Source: Chromohalobacter marismortui
GTDB lineage: Bacteria > Pseudomonadota > Gammaproteobacteria > Pseudomonadales > Halomonadaceae
Assembly: GCF_004364315.1 (NCBI RefSeq)
Contig: NZ_SOBR01000002.1
Location: 372,001-436,000, forward strand
DNA: 64,000 nt
Direction: 5' to 3'
Shown here: in pieces, positions 28,034 through 37,609 of the stretch
Position numbering within the stretch: position 1 is the stretch's first letter
Layout: each line of letters starts with the position of its first letter
The notes under the pieces: generated by a model
Told to the model about the DNA's origin: nothing
Seen by the model: only the letters and a program-made list of their open reading frames with translations
Database searches by the model: none
Position numbers and translations under genes: made by a program

Positions 28034-29545
28034 ATGAGCCAGGAATCGGAACCGACGCGCAAGGCACTCTACGAGCAAGCCCAACAGCAAGAGGTCGCGG
28101 GACGCTCGAAGATGAGCAAGGCGGAACTGGCGGCGGCGCTCGAGCGTCAGCCGTTCGAAGAGTCCGCCGCGCCGGTGGTGGCGACGCGCTACCAGACGTT
28201 CAAGCGCCTGGCCGAGGCAGTGGCGGCCGGCGAGTTCGTGCTGCGCCCGCGCGTCCTGACCGGGTTCGAGCGTCGTCGGCACGTGCGCCAGACGCTGCGC
28301 GAGGACCACCAGACACGCATCGCGGAAGGGTGCGAGGAAGCCGGCGCCAAGTTCGACCAGCTCTCCGACTCGCTGTTTTCATTCTTTCGCGGTACAGGGC
28401 TGCTGTTCTACCGCGACATGGCCGGCGACGACGCCTGGATGCCCACCGTGCTCGCGCTCGGTGACGTTCACCCCGGCAACTTCGGCGTCATGCCCAACGT
28501 GGACAACGTGCCGATCTTCTCGGTCAACGATTTCGACGAGGCCTACTACGCGCCCTTCACCTGGGATATCAAACGCGGCGCGGTCGGCTTCATGATCGCC
28601 GCCGAAACCGAGGGCGAGCTCAAGCACAAGCATCGCGTCAAGATCGTGCGCCGCTTCGTGCAGGGCTACATCGAGACGATGGAGCGGCTGGCCCACGAAG
28701 GCACCGAGCGAGACGAAGAAATGCGTCACGACAACGCGCCGTCGCTCATCCGCAAGCTGTTCGAGGACGCCGATGAAGACCGTGCCGAGTGGCTCGCCGA
28801 CGACTATCTCGACGAGACCCGAAGCGGCTTCCGCCCGACCAAGAAGCTGGTGCCGATCTCGTCGCGCCGTGACGAATTCCAGGCGATCACCGATCGGCTG
28901 ATCGAGGAAAACGAGATCGAGGTGCCGGCACGCGCCAAGGCGCGAGACAAGCATGGCATGCACGTGAAGGACGTGGCGATCCGCCTCGGTCAGGGCACCG
29001 CCTCGCTGGGGCTCAACCGCTATTACGTGCTGATCGAAGGCCCCCGGCGCGACGGCACGGACGACTTGATCATCGAGTACAAGCAGGCCCGGCGCTCGGC
29101 CCTTTCCGGCCTGGTGCCACCCTCCGCCTACGAAATGGATACCCTCGCCGAGCGCATCAGCCATGCCCAGGCCGTGCACCTGATACGCGGTGATGTCTTC
29201 TATGGCCACGTCACCTTCGAGGGGCACAGCTATCTATCCCGCGAGCGCGCGCCGTTCCGCGACGACATCGACCTCGACGAGCTTTCCAAGCGTGAATGGA
29301 AGGAATACGCCCATATCTGCGGCGGCGTGCTTGCCACCGTGCACGCCCTCTCCGACGAATCCGGCAAGCTCGACTACGACATCGAACCCGCGATCCTCAA
29401 CGCCATCGGCCCGCCGGCATTGTTCGCCGAGGACATGGTGGAATTCGCCACCGAAGCCGCCGACCGCCTGCACCGAGACCACGAGATGTTCCGCGAGGAT
29501 CACGCCCGGGGCGCGTTCGAGCACCTGGACTGGGTGCATCGGTGA
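28034..29545 (+). CDS. DUF2252 family protein
   Basis: This 503-residue protein of the DUF2252 family is related to protein- and aminoglycoside-kinase folds. An N-terminal Rho-N/SAP-like segment, [28 protein letters not shown], precedes the main domain. Signature blocks are [16 protein letters not shown], the HGD-like [29 protein letters not shown] and [15 protein letters not shown]. Its biochemical role is unknown. The ATG at 28034 lies after GGGGGATGC. The gene ends immediately before a decayed copy of the hipB region. Confidence 0.88.
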   Translation: MSQESEPTRKALYEQAQQQEVAGRSKMSKAELAAALERQPFEESAAPVVATRYQTFKRLAEAVAAGEFVLRPRVLTGFERRRHVRQTLREDHQTRIAEGCEEAGAKFDQLSDSLFSFFRGTGLLFYRDMAGDDAWMPTVLALGDVHPGNFGVMPNVDNVPIFSVNDFDEAYYAPFTWDIKRGAVGFMIAAETEGELKHKHRVKIVRRFVQGYIETMERLAHEGTERDEEMRHDNAPSLIRKLFEDADEDRAEWLADDYLDETRSGFRPTKKLVPISSRRDEFQAITDRLIEENEIEVPARAKARDKHGMHVKDVAIRLGQGTASLGLNRYYVLIEGPRRDGTDDLIIEYKQARRSALSGLVPPSAYEMDTLAERISHAQAVHLIRGDVFYGHVTFEGHSYLSRERAPFRDDIDLDELSKREWKEYAHICGGVLATVHALSDESGKLDYDIEPAILNAIGPPALFAEDMVEFATEAADRLHRDHEMFREDHARGAFEHLDWVHR

Positions 29546-29549
29546 GTAA

Positions 29550-29800
29550 AGTGTCTGCTTGGTGACGCGGGAGTAGCTGCGCGGCCGCTTCATTGCCATC
29601 TCATCAAATTGGGCATTTCAAGACTCATTAGACGGCTTGTGAGTACTCAAATGCTCGCTATGATGCGGCCTGCATGGGATAGCAAGAAGATGGGCATCTT
29701 AGTACCCACAAGGCTATGAAATGAAACTTTAAATACTCATTTCTCAGGCAGGTGGTGGTCATCACCTGAATCACGCGTGCGGTGTAGCGCCCGCGGCGCC
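29550..29800 (-). pseudogene. Decayed copy of the hipB start and promoter region
   Basis: About 240 bases closely match 58115-58345. Shared stretches include GTGTCTGCTTGGTGAC, TAGCTGCGCGGCCG and AAGAAGATG. They encode the HipB N-terminus (MAMKRPRSYSRVTKQTL) on the minus strand plus its upstream operators. The frame runs into unrelated DUF2252 sequence after 17 codons, so only the 5' end of hipB is present. The operator palindromes are eroded compared with those at 58182-58229. The rest of 29801-29962 shows nothing clear. Confidence 0.85.
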
Positions 29801-29962
29801 TCGCTCAGTGGTCTGAACTTGGCACTGAGCGCCGTAGACCGTGCAGTCCATCAGGCCACAGACCGTCATGGCCAATATCAATGAGCTGGTCAACAAGGCC
29901 GCTACACACCTAGGCCCACTACCGGTCGCGGGAATGAGCCTTAGCATGCATTGCTGGCTTGC

Positions 29963-30685
29963 TCATCGGGCCTGATGGGCAGCCTGGCTGTCAGCGTGGC
30001 CGTCAGAAGCATGATGGCGATGCATTCGATAGGCGCGATAGAAGTTGGCCACGCCTCCACCAAGGAACAAAACACTGGCGAAAATGAACTGGCTGGCCAG
30101 GTAAGTAAACAGCTTCTCGGCGAGCCTGGAATGATCATCGGGCCAAAGGTAGGGAATGGAAGGGATCAAGAACAAGACCGATCCCATGACGAAGCAGATG
30201 GCAACGGCATTCAGGAGTTGCAACCCGATCAGCGTGCCTGCGCGGGTAATCTGCGTCACGCTGATCGCCGCCCCAAAGGCGAACAGGGCGCTGCCGATGA
30301 TGAAACACCAGGCCCCCCAGGCTTCCTTGAACACACTGGGCAGGAAACAGACGCTGCCGACCAGGAAAAGCACACTGGCAATGACGTAGCCTATCGAGGT
30401 CAAAAACTCCAGCATCGTCTTGCGACCGTGTCGCTTGTTGCGCCGGTAATGAATGGTCAGCTCGATGAAATCATGCACCACGACCATCAGATAGACCGCC
30501 GAGCCAATGATGAACAGCCAAGCGGCGGCCGCCGAATACTGTTGGTACATGGGCAGGAAAAAGACGCTGCCCACGACGAAACACAGTGCCCCGATGATGT
30601 AGGTCGAAGCATTCAGCCCCTCCCAGAAGAAGCTCTTCGTTTCAGTCTTGTAGCTGCGTCGTCTATTCGTGATGTGGTGGGGCAT
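29963..30685 (-). CDS. Membrane protein with tandem YrhK-like repeats
   Basis: This 240-residue integral membrane protein is built of repeated two-helix units. The same short pattern recurs four times: GALCFVVGSVFFLP, ASVLFLVGSVCFLP, ICFVMGSVLFLIP and ASVLFLGGGVANF. This is the YrhK domain pattern, of unknown function. A His-containing Arg/Lys-rich loop (TIHYRRNKRHGRK) separates the second and third units. The ATG at 30685 follows CGGAG. It stands alone between a pseudogene and the phospholipase-D gene. Confidence 0.8.
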   Translation of the reverse strand: MPHHITNRRRSYKTETKSFFWEGLNASTYIIGALCFVVGSVFFLPMYQQYSAAAAWLFIIGSAVYLMVVVHDFIELTIHYRRNKRHGRKTMLEFLTSIGYVIASVLFLVGSVCFLPSVFKEAWGAWCFIIGSALFAFGAAISVTQITRAGTLIGLQLLNAVAICFVMGSVLFLIPSIPYLWPDDHSRLAEKLFTYLASQFIFASVLFLGGGVANFYRAYRMHRHHASDGHADSQAAHQAR

Positions 30686-30909
30686 GCGAACTCCGTGTCT
30701 GTCAGCCTTGGATGCATAGCATAACCACAGCACTCTGGACCGCAAGGTGGAGATGGAGTGGCCAGATGGGCGGCACCGGCCGACATGGACCGCCGGTCCG
30801 GTCGTGAACTAACCTTGGCCCCTAAGCGCTCATTCTGACCCCCGTACCGTGGCTTATCTGCTCATGGCAGGCTGGTTGGCTTGTGGCTAAAACGTGACGG
30901 AAAGATGCA

Positions 30910-32109
30910 ATGGAGGCCGCCTTGGACCAGCCCTCGGCAGATACCGAACCGGATTCGATCGACTATCAACAGGTGCTTGAAGCGACACTGGGAGATCCCT
31001 TCAGCAGCAACAACCGCATACGCGTGCTCCGCAATGGCATCGAAATATTCCCGCCCATGCTCGAGGCGATCCGTCAGGCACGCGTCAGCGTGGAGCTTCT
31101 CACCTTCATCTACTGGCAAGGGGACATCGCCGAGCAGTTTTCCCAGGCGCTGACCGAACGCGCTCGGGCCGGCGTTCGGGTACGGGTCATCCTTGACGCC
31201 ATCGGCGCCTTGAAGATGCCGAAGGCCCTGGTCGAGCAGATGCGCTCGGCAGGTGTGGATATCGTCTGGTTTCGTCCCACCGTGCGCTGGAAACTCTGGG
31301 AGCTGGATAACCGCACCCACCGCAAGGTACTGGTCTGCGATGACCGCATCGCCTTCACCGGCGGGGTCGGCATTGCCAAGGAATGGGAAGGGGATGCACG
31401 CGACCCCAACGAGTGGCGGGATACCCACTTCCAGATCGAGGGGCCCGCGGTCCAGGGGCTACAGGCAGCCTTTATCGACAATTGGGTGGAATCGGGGCGT
31501 GCAGTGCGCGACGACGTGGCCCGGATGGCCCGTGCACAAGCGCCCCAGCCGGCCGGCGAGAGCCGAATCCGCGTGATGAAGACGGCGGCGGCAGTGAACT
31601 GGAGCCCCATCGCCACGACCTTTCACGTCCTGCTTGCGATGGCGCGCCATAAAGTACGTATCACCACCGCCTATTTCGTACCCAACGCCGCCATGGTGAA
31701 GCTTCTGCAGGAAACGGTGCAGCGCGGGGTGGATGTACAGGTACTGGTGCCGGGGCCTTATCACGATCATCGCGTGGCCCAACTGGCGCAAGAGGATGAG
31801 TATGTGCCGTTGATGAAGGCAGGGGTGCGGATGTGGGCTTACCAGCCGAGTATGCTGCATGCCAAAGTCGTCACGGTGGACGACGAGGTCGCTTGCGTCG
31901 GGTCCGCCAACTTCAATCAGCGCTCCATGAGCAAGGACGACGAAGTTGCCTTGCTCATTCTGGACGAGACGGTACTGAGCGAGCTCGATCGCCACTTCGA
32001 GGAGGACTGCTCACGCGCCGAGGAGCTGCGTGCCGAGGATTTCCGCCGGCATGGCCTCTTCAGAAAGATAAAAGCCAAGACGATGGGCCTGTTTCGGCAT
32101 CAGATGTGA
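30910..32109 (+). CDS. Phospholipase-D family cardiolipin synthase-like protein
   Basis: This 399-residue protein has two HKD motifs: His137, Lys139 and Asp144 in HRKVLVCDD, and His317, Lys319 and Asp324 in HAKVVTVDD, each followed by GG or GSANFNQRS. This arrangement is that of cardiolipin synthases (ClsB/ClsC type) that join phosphatidyl groups at the inner membrane. No N-terminal membrane helices are present, unlike ClsA. The ATG at 30910 has GGAAAG upstream. It is a single gene convergent with the LacI gene. Confidence 0.87.
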   Translation: MEAALDQPSADTEPDSIDYQQVLEATLGDPFSSNNRIRVLRNGIEIFPPMLEAIRQARVSVELLTFIYWQGDIAEQFSQALTERARAGVRVRVILDAIGALKMPKALVEQMRSAGVDIVWFRPTVRWKLWELDNRTHRKVLVCDDRIAFTGGVGIAKEWEGDARDPNEWRDTHFQIEGPAVQGLQAAFIDNWVESGRAVRDDVARMARAQAPQPAGESRIRVMKTAAAVNWSPIATTFHVLLAMARHKVRITTAYFVPNAAMVKLLQETVQRGVDVQVLVPGPYHDHRVAQLAQEDEYVPLMKAGVRMWAYQPSMLHAKVVTVDDEVACVGSANFNQRSMSKDDEVALLILDETVLSELDRHFEEDCSRAEELRAEDFRRHGLFRKIKAKTMGLFRHQM

Positions 32110-32139
32110 TGCATCACGACTCGTCTCGTGCCTCCGGCA

Positions 32140-33138
32140 TCAAGCGACCGGCCCGGTGCTCTCGCGTACCACCAGCTCGAAAGGCATGATGCGGTGCTCA
32201 TCCGCTGTGGCATCCCGACCATCGATGCTATCGAGCAGCAGGGCCACGGCCTCGCGGCCGAATTCCTCGGCGGGCTGGGCGATGGTCGTCAGGGGAGGAT
32301 CGCAGAAGGAAGCGAAGGCGATATCGTCGAATCCCGCCACCGAGATGTCCTCGGGCACCCGCAGCCCCGCTTCCTTGAGGCGCCGCATGGCGCCCATGGC
32401 CATTTCATCGTTCTCGCAGAAGATCGCCGTGGGGGGATCGGCTCGCGACAGCAGATCGCCCGCCGCCCGGTACCCGGAAGATGGCGTGAAATCACCGGGA
32501 CACACGAGGCTCTCGTCCGGCAACAGGCCGGCGACGGCCAGGGCATCCTGAAAGCCCAGCAGACGGTCCCGGGTCAAGGGGCTGTTGCGTGGCCCCTTGA
32601 TCATGCCGATACGGCGGTGCCCCAATGTCAGCAGATGCTCGGTCACCGCCCGGGCGGCGGCTCGGTTGTCGAGCCTGACGGTGGGGCACGGCGCCGCGTC
32701 GAGCACCTCACAGGCGTTGACCATCGGTGGCCGCGCCTTGCCGTCCGAGGCGGTGAAGGGATCATAGGCGCGCAACTGGATGAGGCCGTCGGCCTGACGG
32801 GTCGATACCATGCCGGCATAGGCCCGTTCGGTACGTTCATCGCCCAGGGTATTGCACAGCAGAATGCCGTATCCCCGCCGCTGCGCCGCTTCCTGGATGC
32901 CGCCAATCACCCGCGCAAAGAAGGTGTTGGCGATGGTCGGCACCAGCACCACCAGGTTGCGGGTGCGTTGCGAGCGGAACTGCACCGCCGTGAGATTCGG
33001 CCGATAGCCGGCCTGCTCGACGGCGGCCAATACTTTGTCACGCGTTCCCGGCGCAACGACATCGGGGGTCTTCAAGGCGCGCGACACCGTCGCCACCGAC
33101 ACACCGGCCAACTCGGCCACCTTGCGAATATTGGTCAT
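32140..33138 (-). CDS. LacI-family regulator of the adjacent sugar operon
   Basis: This 332-residue repressor has the LacI helix-turn-helix and hinge, IRKVAELAGVSVATVSRALK and YRPNLTAVQFRSQRT, followed by a periplasmic-binding-protein-like effector domain (LVPTIANTFFARVIGGIQEAAQRRGYGIL, ISVAGFDDIAFASF). It is divergent from a three-gene operon whose promoter holds a perfect palindrome of LacI type. A decayed copy of its 3' end lies at 37610-37735. Confidence 0.93.
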   Translation of the reverse strand: MTNIRKVAELAGVSVATVSRALKTPDVVAPGTRDKVLAAVEQAGYRPNLTAVQFRSQRTRNLVVLVPTIANTFFARVIGGIQEAAQRRGYGILLCNTLGDERTERAYAGMVSTRQADGLIQLRAYDPFTASDGKARPPMVNACEVLDAAPCPTVRLDNRAAARAVTEHLLTLGHRRIGMIKGPRNSPLTRDRLLGFQDALAVAGLLPDESLVCPGDFTPSSGYRAAGDLLSRADPPTAIFCENDEMAMGAMRRLKEAGLRVPEDISVAGFDDIAFASFCDPPLTTIAQPAEEFGREAVALLLDSIDGRDATADEHRIMPFELVVRESTGPVA

Positions 33139-33292
33139 GCCTGACTGTCTACCTCCCCTCGTCGCCTACCTCGGCCTCATCATGCGCGCCAGTCTACTGC
33201 ATCATCGCCCCTGGCTCACCGCTACTTCCGCCCGCCACACTGCGACCTAGGTCTCATTGAACCCGAGCGGTTCACGGGCTAGTTTTCGGTGA

Positions 33293-33310
33293 AATGTAAC
33301 CGGTTACATT
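33293..33310. promoter_or_regulatory. LacI-type operator AATGTAACCGGTTACATT
   Basis: A perfect 18-bp palindrome with the central CG typical of LacI/GalR operators lies 40 bases upstream of the dehydrogenase start and 155 bases from the lacI-like start. It is the probable binding site of the adjacent repressor. Confidence 0.85.
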
Positions 33311-33350
33311 AACAGATCAAGCCGGTCCAGACGATTCCTGTGGAGGATGC

Positions 33351-34541
33351 ATGACAACAGCAAAACGACGCGTGCGAATGGGCATGATCGGGGGTGGCGA
33401 AGGTGCCTTCATCGGTCGGGTGCATCGCCTGGCCGCCGCCCTGGATGGCGAGCTGGAACTGGTCTGCGCCAGCTTCAGCCGCGACCCCGGCAACAACGCC
33501 CGTACCGGCGAGGCCTGCGGCCTGTCGGCACAGCGCCTCTACCCCGACTGGCAGTCACTGATCGACGGCGAACGCCGACTCCCCGACGACCAGCGCATGG
33601 ATCTGCTGGTCGTGGTCACGCCCAATCACCTGCACGTGCCCATCAGCCAGGCCGCGCTCGAAGCGGGCTTCCATGTCTTCTGCGAGAAGCCGGCGGCAAC
33701 CACCCTGGCGGACGCACGCCGACTCGCCGCCACCCTCGAGGCGTGCCAGGGCCTCTATGGTCTCGCCCACACCTACCTCGGCTACCCCATGGTCTGGCAG
33801 GCACGCCGTCTGGTGAGTGATGGCGAACTCGGCACCCTGCGCAAGATTCATGTCGAATACCCCCAGGGCTGGCTCGGCACCAACCTCGAGGGCACCGGCA
33901 ACAAGCAGGCGGGATGGCGCACCGACCCCGCCATTGCCGGTGCCAGTGGCTGCATGGCCGACATCGGCACCCACGCCTTCGGCCTCGCCGAGTTCATCTC
34001 GGGACACCACGTCACCGAGCTGTGCGCCGCCCTCGGCATCCATGGCGAACAGCGGCGCCTGGACGACGACGGCGACGCCCTGTTCCGCACCGCCGAAGGC
34101 GCCAGCGGCACCCTGATGGCCAGCCAGGTCTGCACCGGCGAGGAGAACGCCCTGAAGATCCGCCTGTATGGCGATCGCGGCGCGCTGGAGTGGCAGCAGA
34201 TGGAGCCCAACACCCTGATCCACCGGCGCCTCGATGAGCCCATGCGCGTACTGCGCGCGGGGATCGACCAGCCCGGCCTGGCGCCGGAAGCCCTGCAGCG
34301 CCTGCGCCTGCCCGGTGGCCATCCCGAGGGTTACCTGGAGGCCCTGGCCAACCTCTATCGCGATTTCGCCGACGCCGTCCGGCGTGGCGAACGCGGCGCC
34401 GCCGCGGGCGTCCCCGGCATGGAGGAGGGCCTGCGCGGCATGGCCTTCATCGAGGCCCTGCTGGAAAGCCAGGCCGGCACCGCCAAGTGGACCTCGCTCG
34501 CTGACATTTCCCAGCGGCATGACGCAGAGGCAACGACATGA
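33351..34541 (+). CDS. Gfo/Idh/MocA-family sugar oxidoreductase
   Basis: This 396-residue NAD(P)-dependent dehydrogenase has the Rossmann motif MGMIGGGEGAFIGRVHR and the conserved lysine block VFCEKPAATTLADARRL. The C-terminal domain includes GASGCMADIGTHAFGLAEFI, where the catalytic Asp/His pair of the family lies. It oxidises a sugar or cyclitol. The ATG at 33351 follows GGAGG. Its stop overlaps the next start by four bases (ATGA), so translation is coupled to the isomerase. Confidence 0.92.
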   Translation: MTTAKRRVRMGMIGGGEGAFIGRVHRLAAALDGELELVCASFSRDPGNNARTGEACGLSAQRLYPDWQSLIDGERRLPDDQRMDLLVVVTPNHLHVPISQAALEAGFHVFCEKPAATTLADARRLAATLEACQGLYGLAHTYLGYPMVWQARRLVSDGELGTLRKIHVEYPQGWLGTNLEGTGNKQAGWRTDPAIAGASGCMADIGTHAFGLAEFISGHHVTELCAALGIHGEQRRLDDDGDALFRTAEGASGTLMASQVCTGEENALKIRLYGDRGALEWQQMEPNTLIHRRLDEPMRVLRAGIDQPGLAPEALQRLRLPGGHPEGYLEALANLYRDFADAVRRGERGAAAGVPGMEEGLRGMAFIEALLESQAGTAKWTSLADISQRHDAEATT

Positions 34542-35617
34542 CAGGCACGCACGACAGCGGCATCAAGGGGCCGGGGCTCTTTCTCGCCCAGTTCCTCGAC
34601 GACCGCCCGCCGTTCGACGATCTCGACACCATCACCCGCTGGGCCGCCTCGCTCGGCTATCGTGGCGTCCAGATGCCGACGGTCGATCCACGCCTGATCG
34701 ATCTCGAACTCGCCGCCGACAGCCAGGATTACTGCGACGAACTGACCGGACGCTGCGCCGAGGCCGGTGTGGCGATCAGCGAGCTTTCCACCCACCTGCA
34801 AGGCCAGTTGGTGGCGGTGCACCCCGCCTTCGACGAACTCTTCGACGGCTTCGCCCCACCACACCTGCATGGACGGCCGGACGCACGCCGGCACTGGGCC
34901 GAGGCGCAACTCAAGCTCGCCGCCCGCGCCAGCCGGCGCCTGGGGCTGACAGCACACGGCACCTTCTCCGGTGCCCTGCTGTGGCCCTACGTCTACCCCT
35001 GGCCGCAGCGGCCGGCGGGGCTGATCGAGGAAGGCTTCGCCGAACTGGCCCGTCGCTGGCGGCCGATCCTGGATGTCTTCGACGAGCAGGGCGTCGATCT
35101 GTGCTTCGAGATTCACCCGGGGGAGGACCTGCACGACGGCGCCACCTTCGAACGCTTCCTCGACGCCGTGGACGACCACCCCCGGGCGAAGATCCTCTTC
35201 GACCCCAGCCACATGGTGCTGCAGCAGCTCGACTACCTGGGCTTCATCGATCGCTACCACGAGCGGATCGGCATGTTCCACGTCAAGGATGCCGAGTTCA
35301 CGCCCAGCGCCCGCAGCGGGGTCTACGGCGGCTATCAGGGTTGGGTCGACCGCCCCGGCCGCTTCCGCTCGCTGGGCGATGGCCAGGTCGACTTCAAGGG
35401 CATCTTCTCGCGGCTCACCCAGTACGGCTACGACGGCTGGGCGGTGCTCGAGTGGGAATGCTGCCTCAAGGACGCCGCCCAGGGCGCCGCCGAGGGCGCG
35501 CCCTTCATCGACCGACACCTGATCCAGCGGGCCGACAAGGCCTTCGACGACTTCGCCGATACCGGCTCGGACCCGGGGCGCAACCGGCGCCTGCTGGGGC
35601 TCGACGAGACGCACTGA
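34538..35617 (+). CDS. Sugar phosphate isomerase/epimerase-like TIM-barrel protein
   Basis: This 359-residue AP-endonuclease-2-type TIM barrel has a metal site suggested by CFEIHPGEDLHDG (Glu), ILFDPSHMVLQQ (Asp/His), MFHVKDAEF (His) and AVLEWECCLKD (Glu). Such enzymes isomerise or epimerise keto sugars and often work with Gfo/Idh/MocA dehydrogenases. It overlaps the preceding gene by ATGA and is followed after 29 bases by the carrier gene. Confidence 0.9.
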   Translation: MTGTHDSGIKGPGLFLAQFLDDRPPFDDLDTITRWAASLGYRGVQMPTVDPRLIDLELAADSQDYCDELTGRCAEAGVAISELSTHLQGQLVAVHPAFDELFDGFAPPHLHGRPDARRHWAEAQLKLAARASRRLGLTAHGTFSGALLWPYVYPWPQRPAGLIEEGFAELARRWRPILDVFDEQGVDLCFEIHPGEDLHDGATFERFLDAVDDHPRAKILFDPSHMVLQQLDYLGFIDRYHERIGMFHVKDAEFTPSARSGVYGGYQGWVDRPGRFRSLGDGQVDFKGIFSRLTQYGYDGWAVLEWECCLKDAAQGAAEGAPFIDRHLIQRADKAFDDFADTGSDPGRNRRLLGLDETH

Positions 35618-35646
35618 CACCCGACACACAATAACGAGGGTTCGCC

Positions 35647-36879
35647 ATGCTACGCACACGGCTCGGCATCATGATGTTTCTGCAGTTCTTCATCTGGGGC
35701 GGCTGGTTCGTCACCCTGGGCACCTTTCTTTCCCGGAACCTGGACGCCAGCGGAGGCCAGATCGGCATGGCCTTCTCGACCCAGTCATGGGGCGCGATCA
35801 TCGCGCCCTTCATCATCGGCCTGATCGCCGACCGCTACTTCAACGCCGAACGCATCCTGGGCGTGCTGCACCTGGCCGGCGCCGCCCTGATGTTCGGCCT
35901 CTACCGCGCCCAGGACTTCACCACCTTCTATCCACTGGTGCTGGTCTACATGATCCTCTACATGCCCACCCTGGCGCTGGTGAACTCGGTCTCCTTCCGC
36001 CAGATGCGCGACCCCTCGCAGGAATTCGCCAGGATTCGAGTCTGGGGCACCATCGGCTGGATTCTCGCCGGACTGGCGATCAGCTACCTGTTCTCCTGGG
36101 ACAGCGCCGAGGCCATCGCCGGCGGCGCGCTGCGCAACACCTTCCTGATGTGTGCCATCGCCTCGCTGGCACTGGGCCTCTACTGCTTCAGCCTGCCCGC
36201 CACGCCCCCCAAGGCAAACAACCGCAAGAGCGGGCTGAAGGAGATCCTCGGGCTCGATGCACTGAAACTGCTCAATGACCGCAACTACGCGATCTTCTTT
36301 GCCGCCTCGGTACTCATCTGCATTCCGCTGGCCTTCTACTACCAGAACGCCAATCCCTTCCTGGCGGAGATCGGCGTGGCCAACCCCACCGGCAAGATGA
36401 CCCTGGGGCAGGTCTCGGAAGTCCTCTTCATGCTGCTGCTGCCAGTCTTCATCCACCGCTTCGGCATCAAGATCACGCTGATCGTCGGCATGCTGGCCTG
36501 GGCCGTGCGCTACGCCCTTTTCGCCGTCGGCGATGCCGGTGAAGGCGTCTACCTGCTGCTGATCGGTATCGCCCTGCACGGCGTGTGCTACGACTTCTTC
36601 TTCGTCTCGGGACAGATCTACACCGATGCCCGCGCCGGCGAACGCTTCCAGAGCGCCGCCCAGGGCATGATCACGCTGGCCACCTACGGGGTCGGCATGT
36701 TGATCGGCTTCTGGGTCGCCGGCCTGATCACCGAGCACTACGCCACCGCCGGCGGTCATGACTGGCAAGGCATCTGGCTGTTCCCCGCGTGCTTCGCTCT
36801 CGCCGTCCTGCTGCTCTTCCTGGTGACCTTCAAGGACAAGCATGGCGCCAGGCAAGCGCCCGAGGTGAAACGTACCTGA
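35647..36879 (+). CDS. MFS carrier of the nucleoside:proton symporter type
   Basis: This 410-residue protein has 12 predicted helices. The N-terminal FFIWGGWFVTLGTFLSRN, GLIADRYFNAERILG and FARIRVWGTIGWILAGL are close to NupG/XapB-like symporters, whose relatives in sugar operons import glycosides or sugars. The likely cargo is the substrate of the two upstream enzymes. A GAGG site precedes the ATG. It is the last gene of the LacI-controlled operon. Confidence 0.88.
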   Translation: MLRTRLGIMMFLQFFIWGGWFVTLGTFLSRNLDASGGQIGMAFSTQSWGAIIAPFIIGLIADRYFNAERILGVLHLAGAALMFGLYRAQDFTTFYPLVLVYMILYMPTLALVNSVSFRQMRDPSQEFARIRVWGTIGWILAGLAISYLFSWDSAEAIAGGALRNTFLMCAIASLALGLYCFSLPATPPKANNRKSGLKEILGLDALKLLNDRNYAIFFAASVLICIPLAFYYQNANPFLAEIGVANPTGKMTLGQVSEVLFMLLLPVFIHRFGIKITLIVGMLAWAVRYALFAVGDAGEGVYLLLIGIALHGVCYDFFFVSGQIYTDARAGERFQSAAQGMITLATYGVGMLIGFWVAGLITEHYATAGGHDWQGIWLFPACFALAVLLLFLVTFKDKHGARQAPEVKRT

Positions 36880-37077
36880 AAGGGCTGCGATCGGTTCGCC
36901 GGCGCCATGCCGGCGGACACGGCCGGGACTTCACGAATCGGCAGTGCTGACCACGCTGCGCGCCACGAGAGAAACGATTACGAAAAGCATTTTTCGTTCA
37001 CCATGAGTGAGCGTAATGTAGAAATTTCAAACCCCGATGCCATGATGCCCCCATCCACGCAGACTGCACCCAGGACG

Positions 37078-37109
37078 CGTCCGAACGCCTGGACGGGGTG
37101 CATCGGTGA
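37078..37109 (+). pseudogene. Remnant of a DUF2252 gene 3' end
   Basis: Thirty-two bases match the 3' end of the DUF2252 gene (29514-29545) with four substitutions. They encode SERLDGVHR-stop against [10 protein letters not shown]-stop in the intact gene. The upstream codons are weakly similar (HADCTQDA against EDHARGAF). The rest of 36880-37164 shows no gene. Confidence 0.6.
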
Positions 37110-37164
37110 TTCAAGCAGGGGGCCGAGAGGCGACAACGTTTCTGATTCATCAGGATAATCGACC

Positions 37165-37554
37165 ATGAAATCATCAACTGGCGGCTGTCTGTGCGGCAAG
37201 ATCCGAGTCACTGCGCATGGCGAGCCACTTCGAGTCGGCATCTGCCACTGCATGGACTGCCGCAAGCATCACGGCGCGCTCTTCTATGCCGCCGCCGACT
37301 ACCTTCCGGAAGCGGTGACCATCGAAGGCGAGCCACACGAGTACCAGGGACGCTACTTTTGTCCCACCTGCGGCTCGTCGGTCTTCTCGATGAGCGATGA
37401 CGAGGTCGAAGTTCACCTGGGGACGCTCGATGCCCCCGATCGATTCATGCCGACCTATGAGCTATGGACCCTTCGGCGTGAACACTGGCTGCCGCCGTTT
37501 CCGCTCGAAGAGCGTCACGAACGAGACCGCACACCGCCCGGGACTGACGATTAA
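37165..37554 (+). CDS. GFA-family (glutathione-dependent formaldehyde-activating-like) protein
   Basis: This 129-residue zinc protein of the Mss4-like fold has the family cysteine set: Cys8 and Cys10 in GGCLCGKIR, Cys27, Cys29 and Cys32 in CHCMDCRK, and Cys66 and Cys69 in FCPTCGSS. GFA proteins were proposed to speed formaldehyde-glutathione adduct formation, though many members have no proven role. It is isolated and sits between remnants of DUF2252 and lacI. Confidence 0.88.
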   Translation: MKSSTGGCLCGKIRVTAHGEPLRVGICHCMDCRKHHGALFYAAADYLPEAVTIEGEPHEYQGRYFCPTCGSSVFSMSDDEVEVHLGTLDAPDRFMPTYELWTLRREHWLPPFPLEERHERDRTPPGTDD

Positions 37555-37609
37555 CCGAGCAAGGCCACTGCTGGACCACACCGGTCTCGATCCACAACGA
37601 GCGCCTGTA

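Noticed and set aside
29550-29800. Insertion sequence or transposon end as the source of the repeated hipB segment
   Set aside because: No transposase, terminal inverted repeats or target duplication were seen at either copy; the shared segment is simply part of hipB and its promoter.
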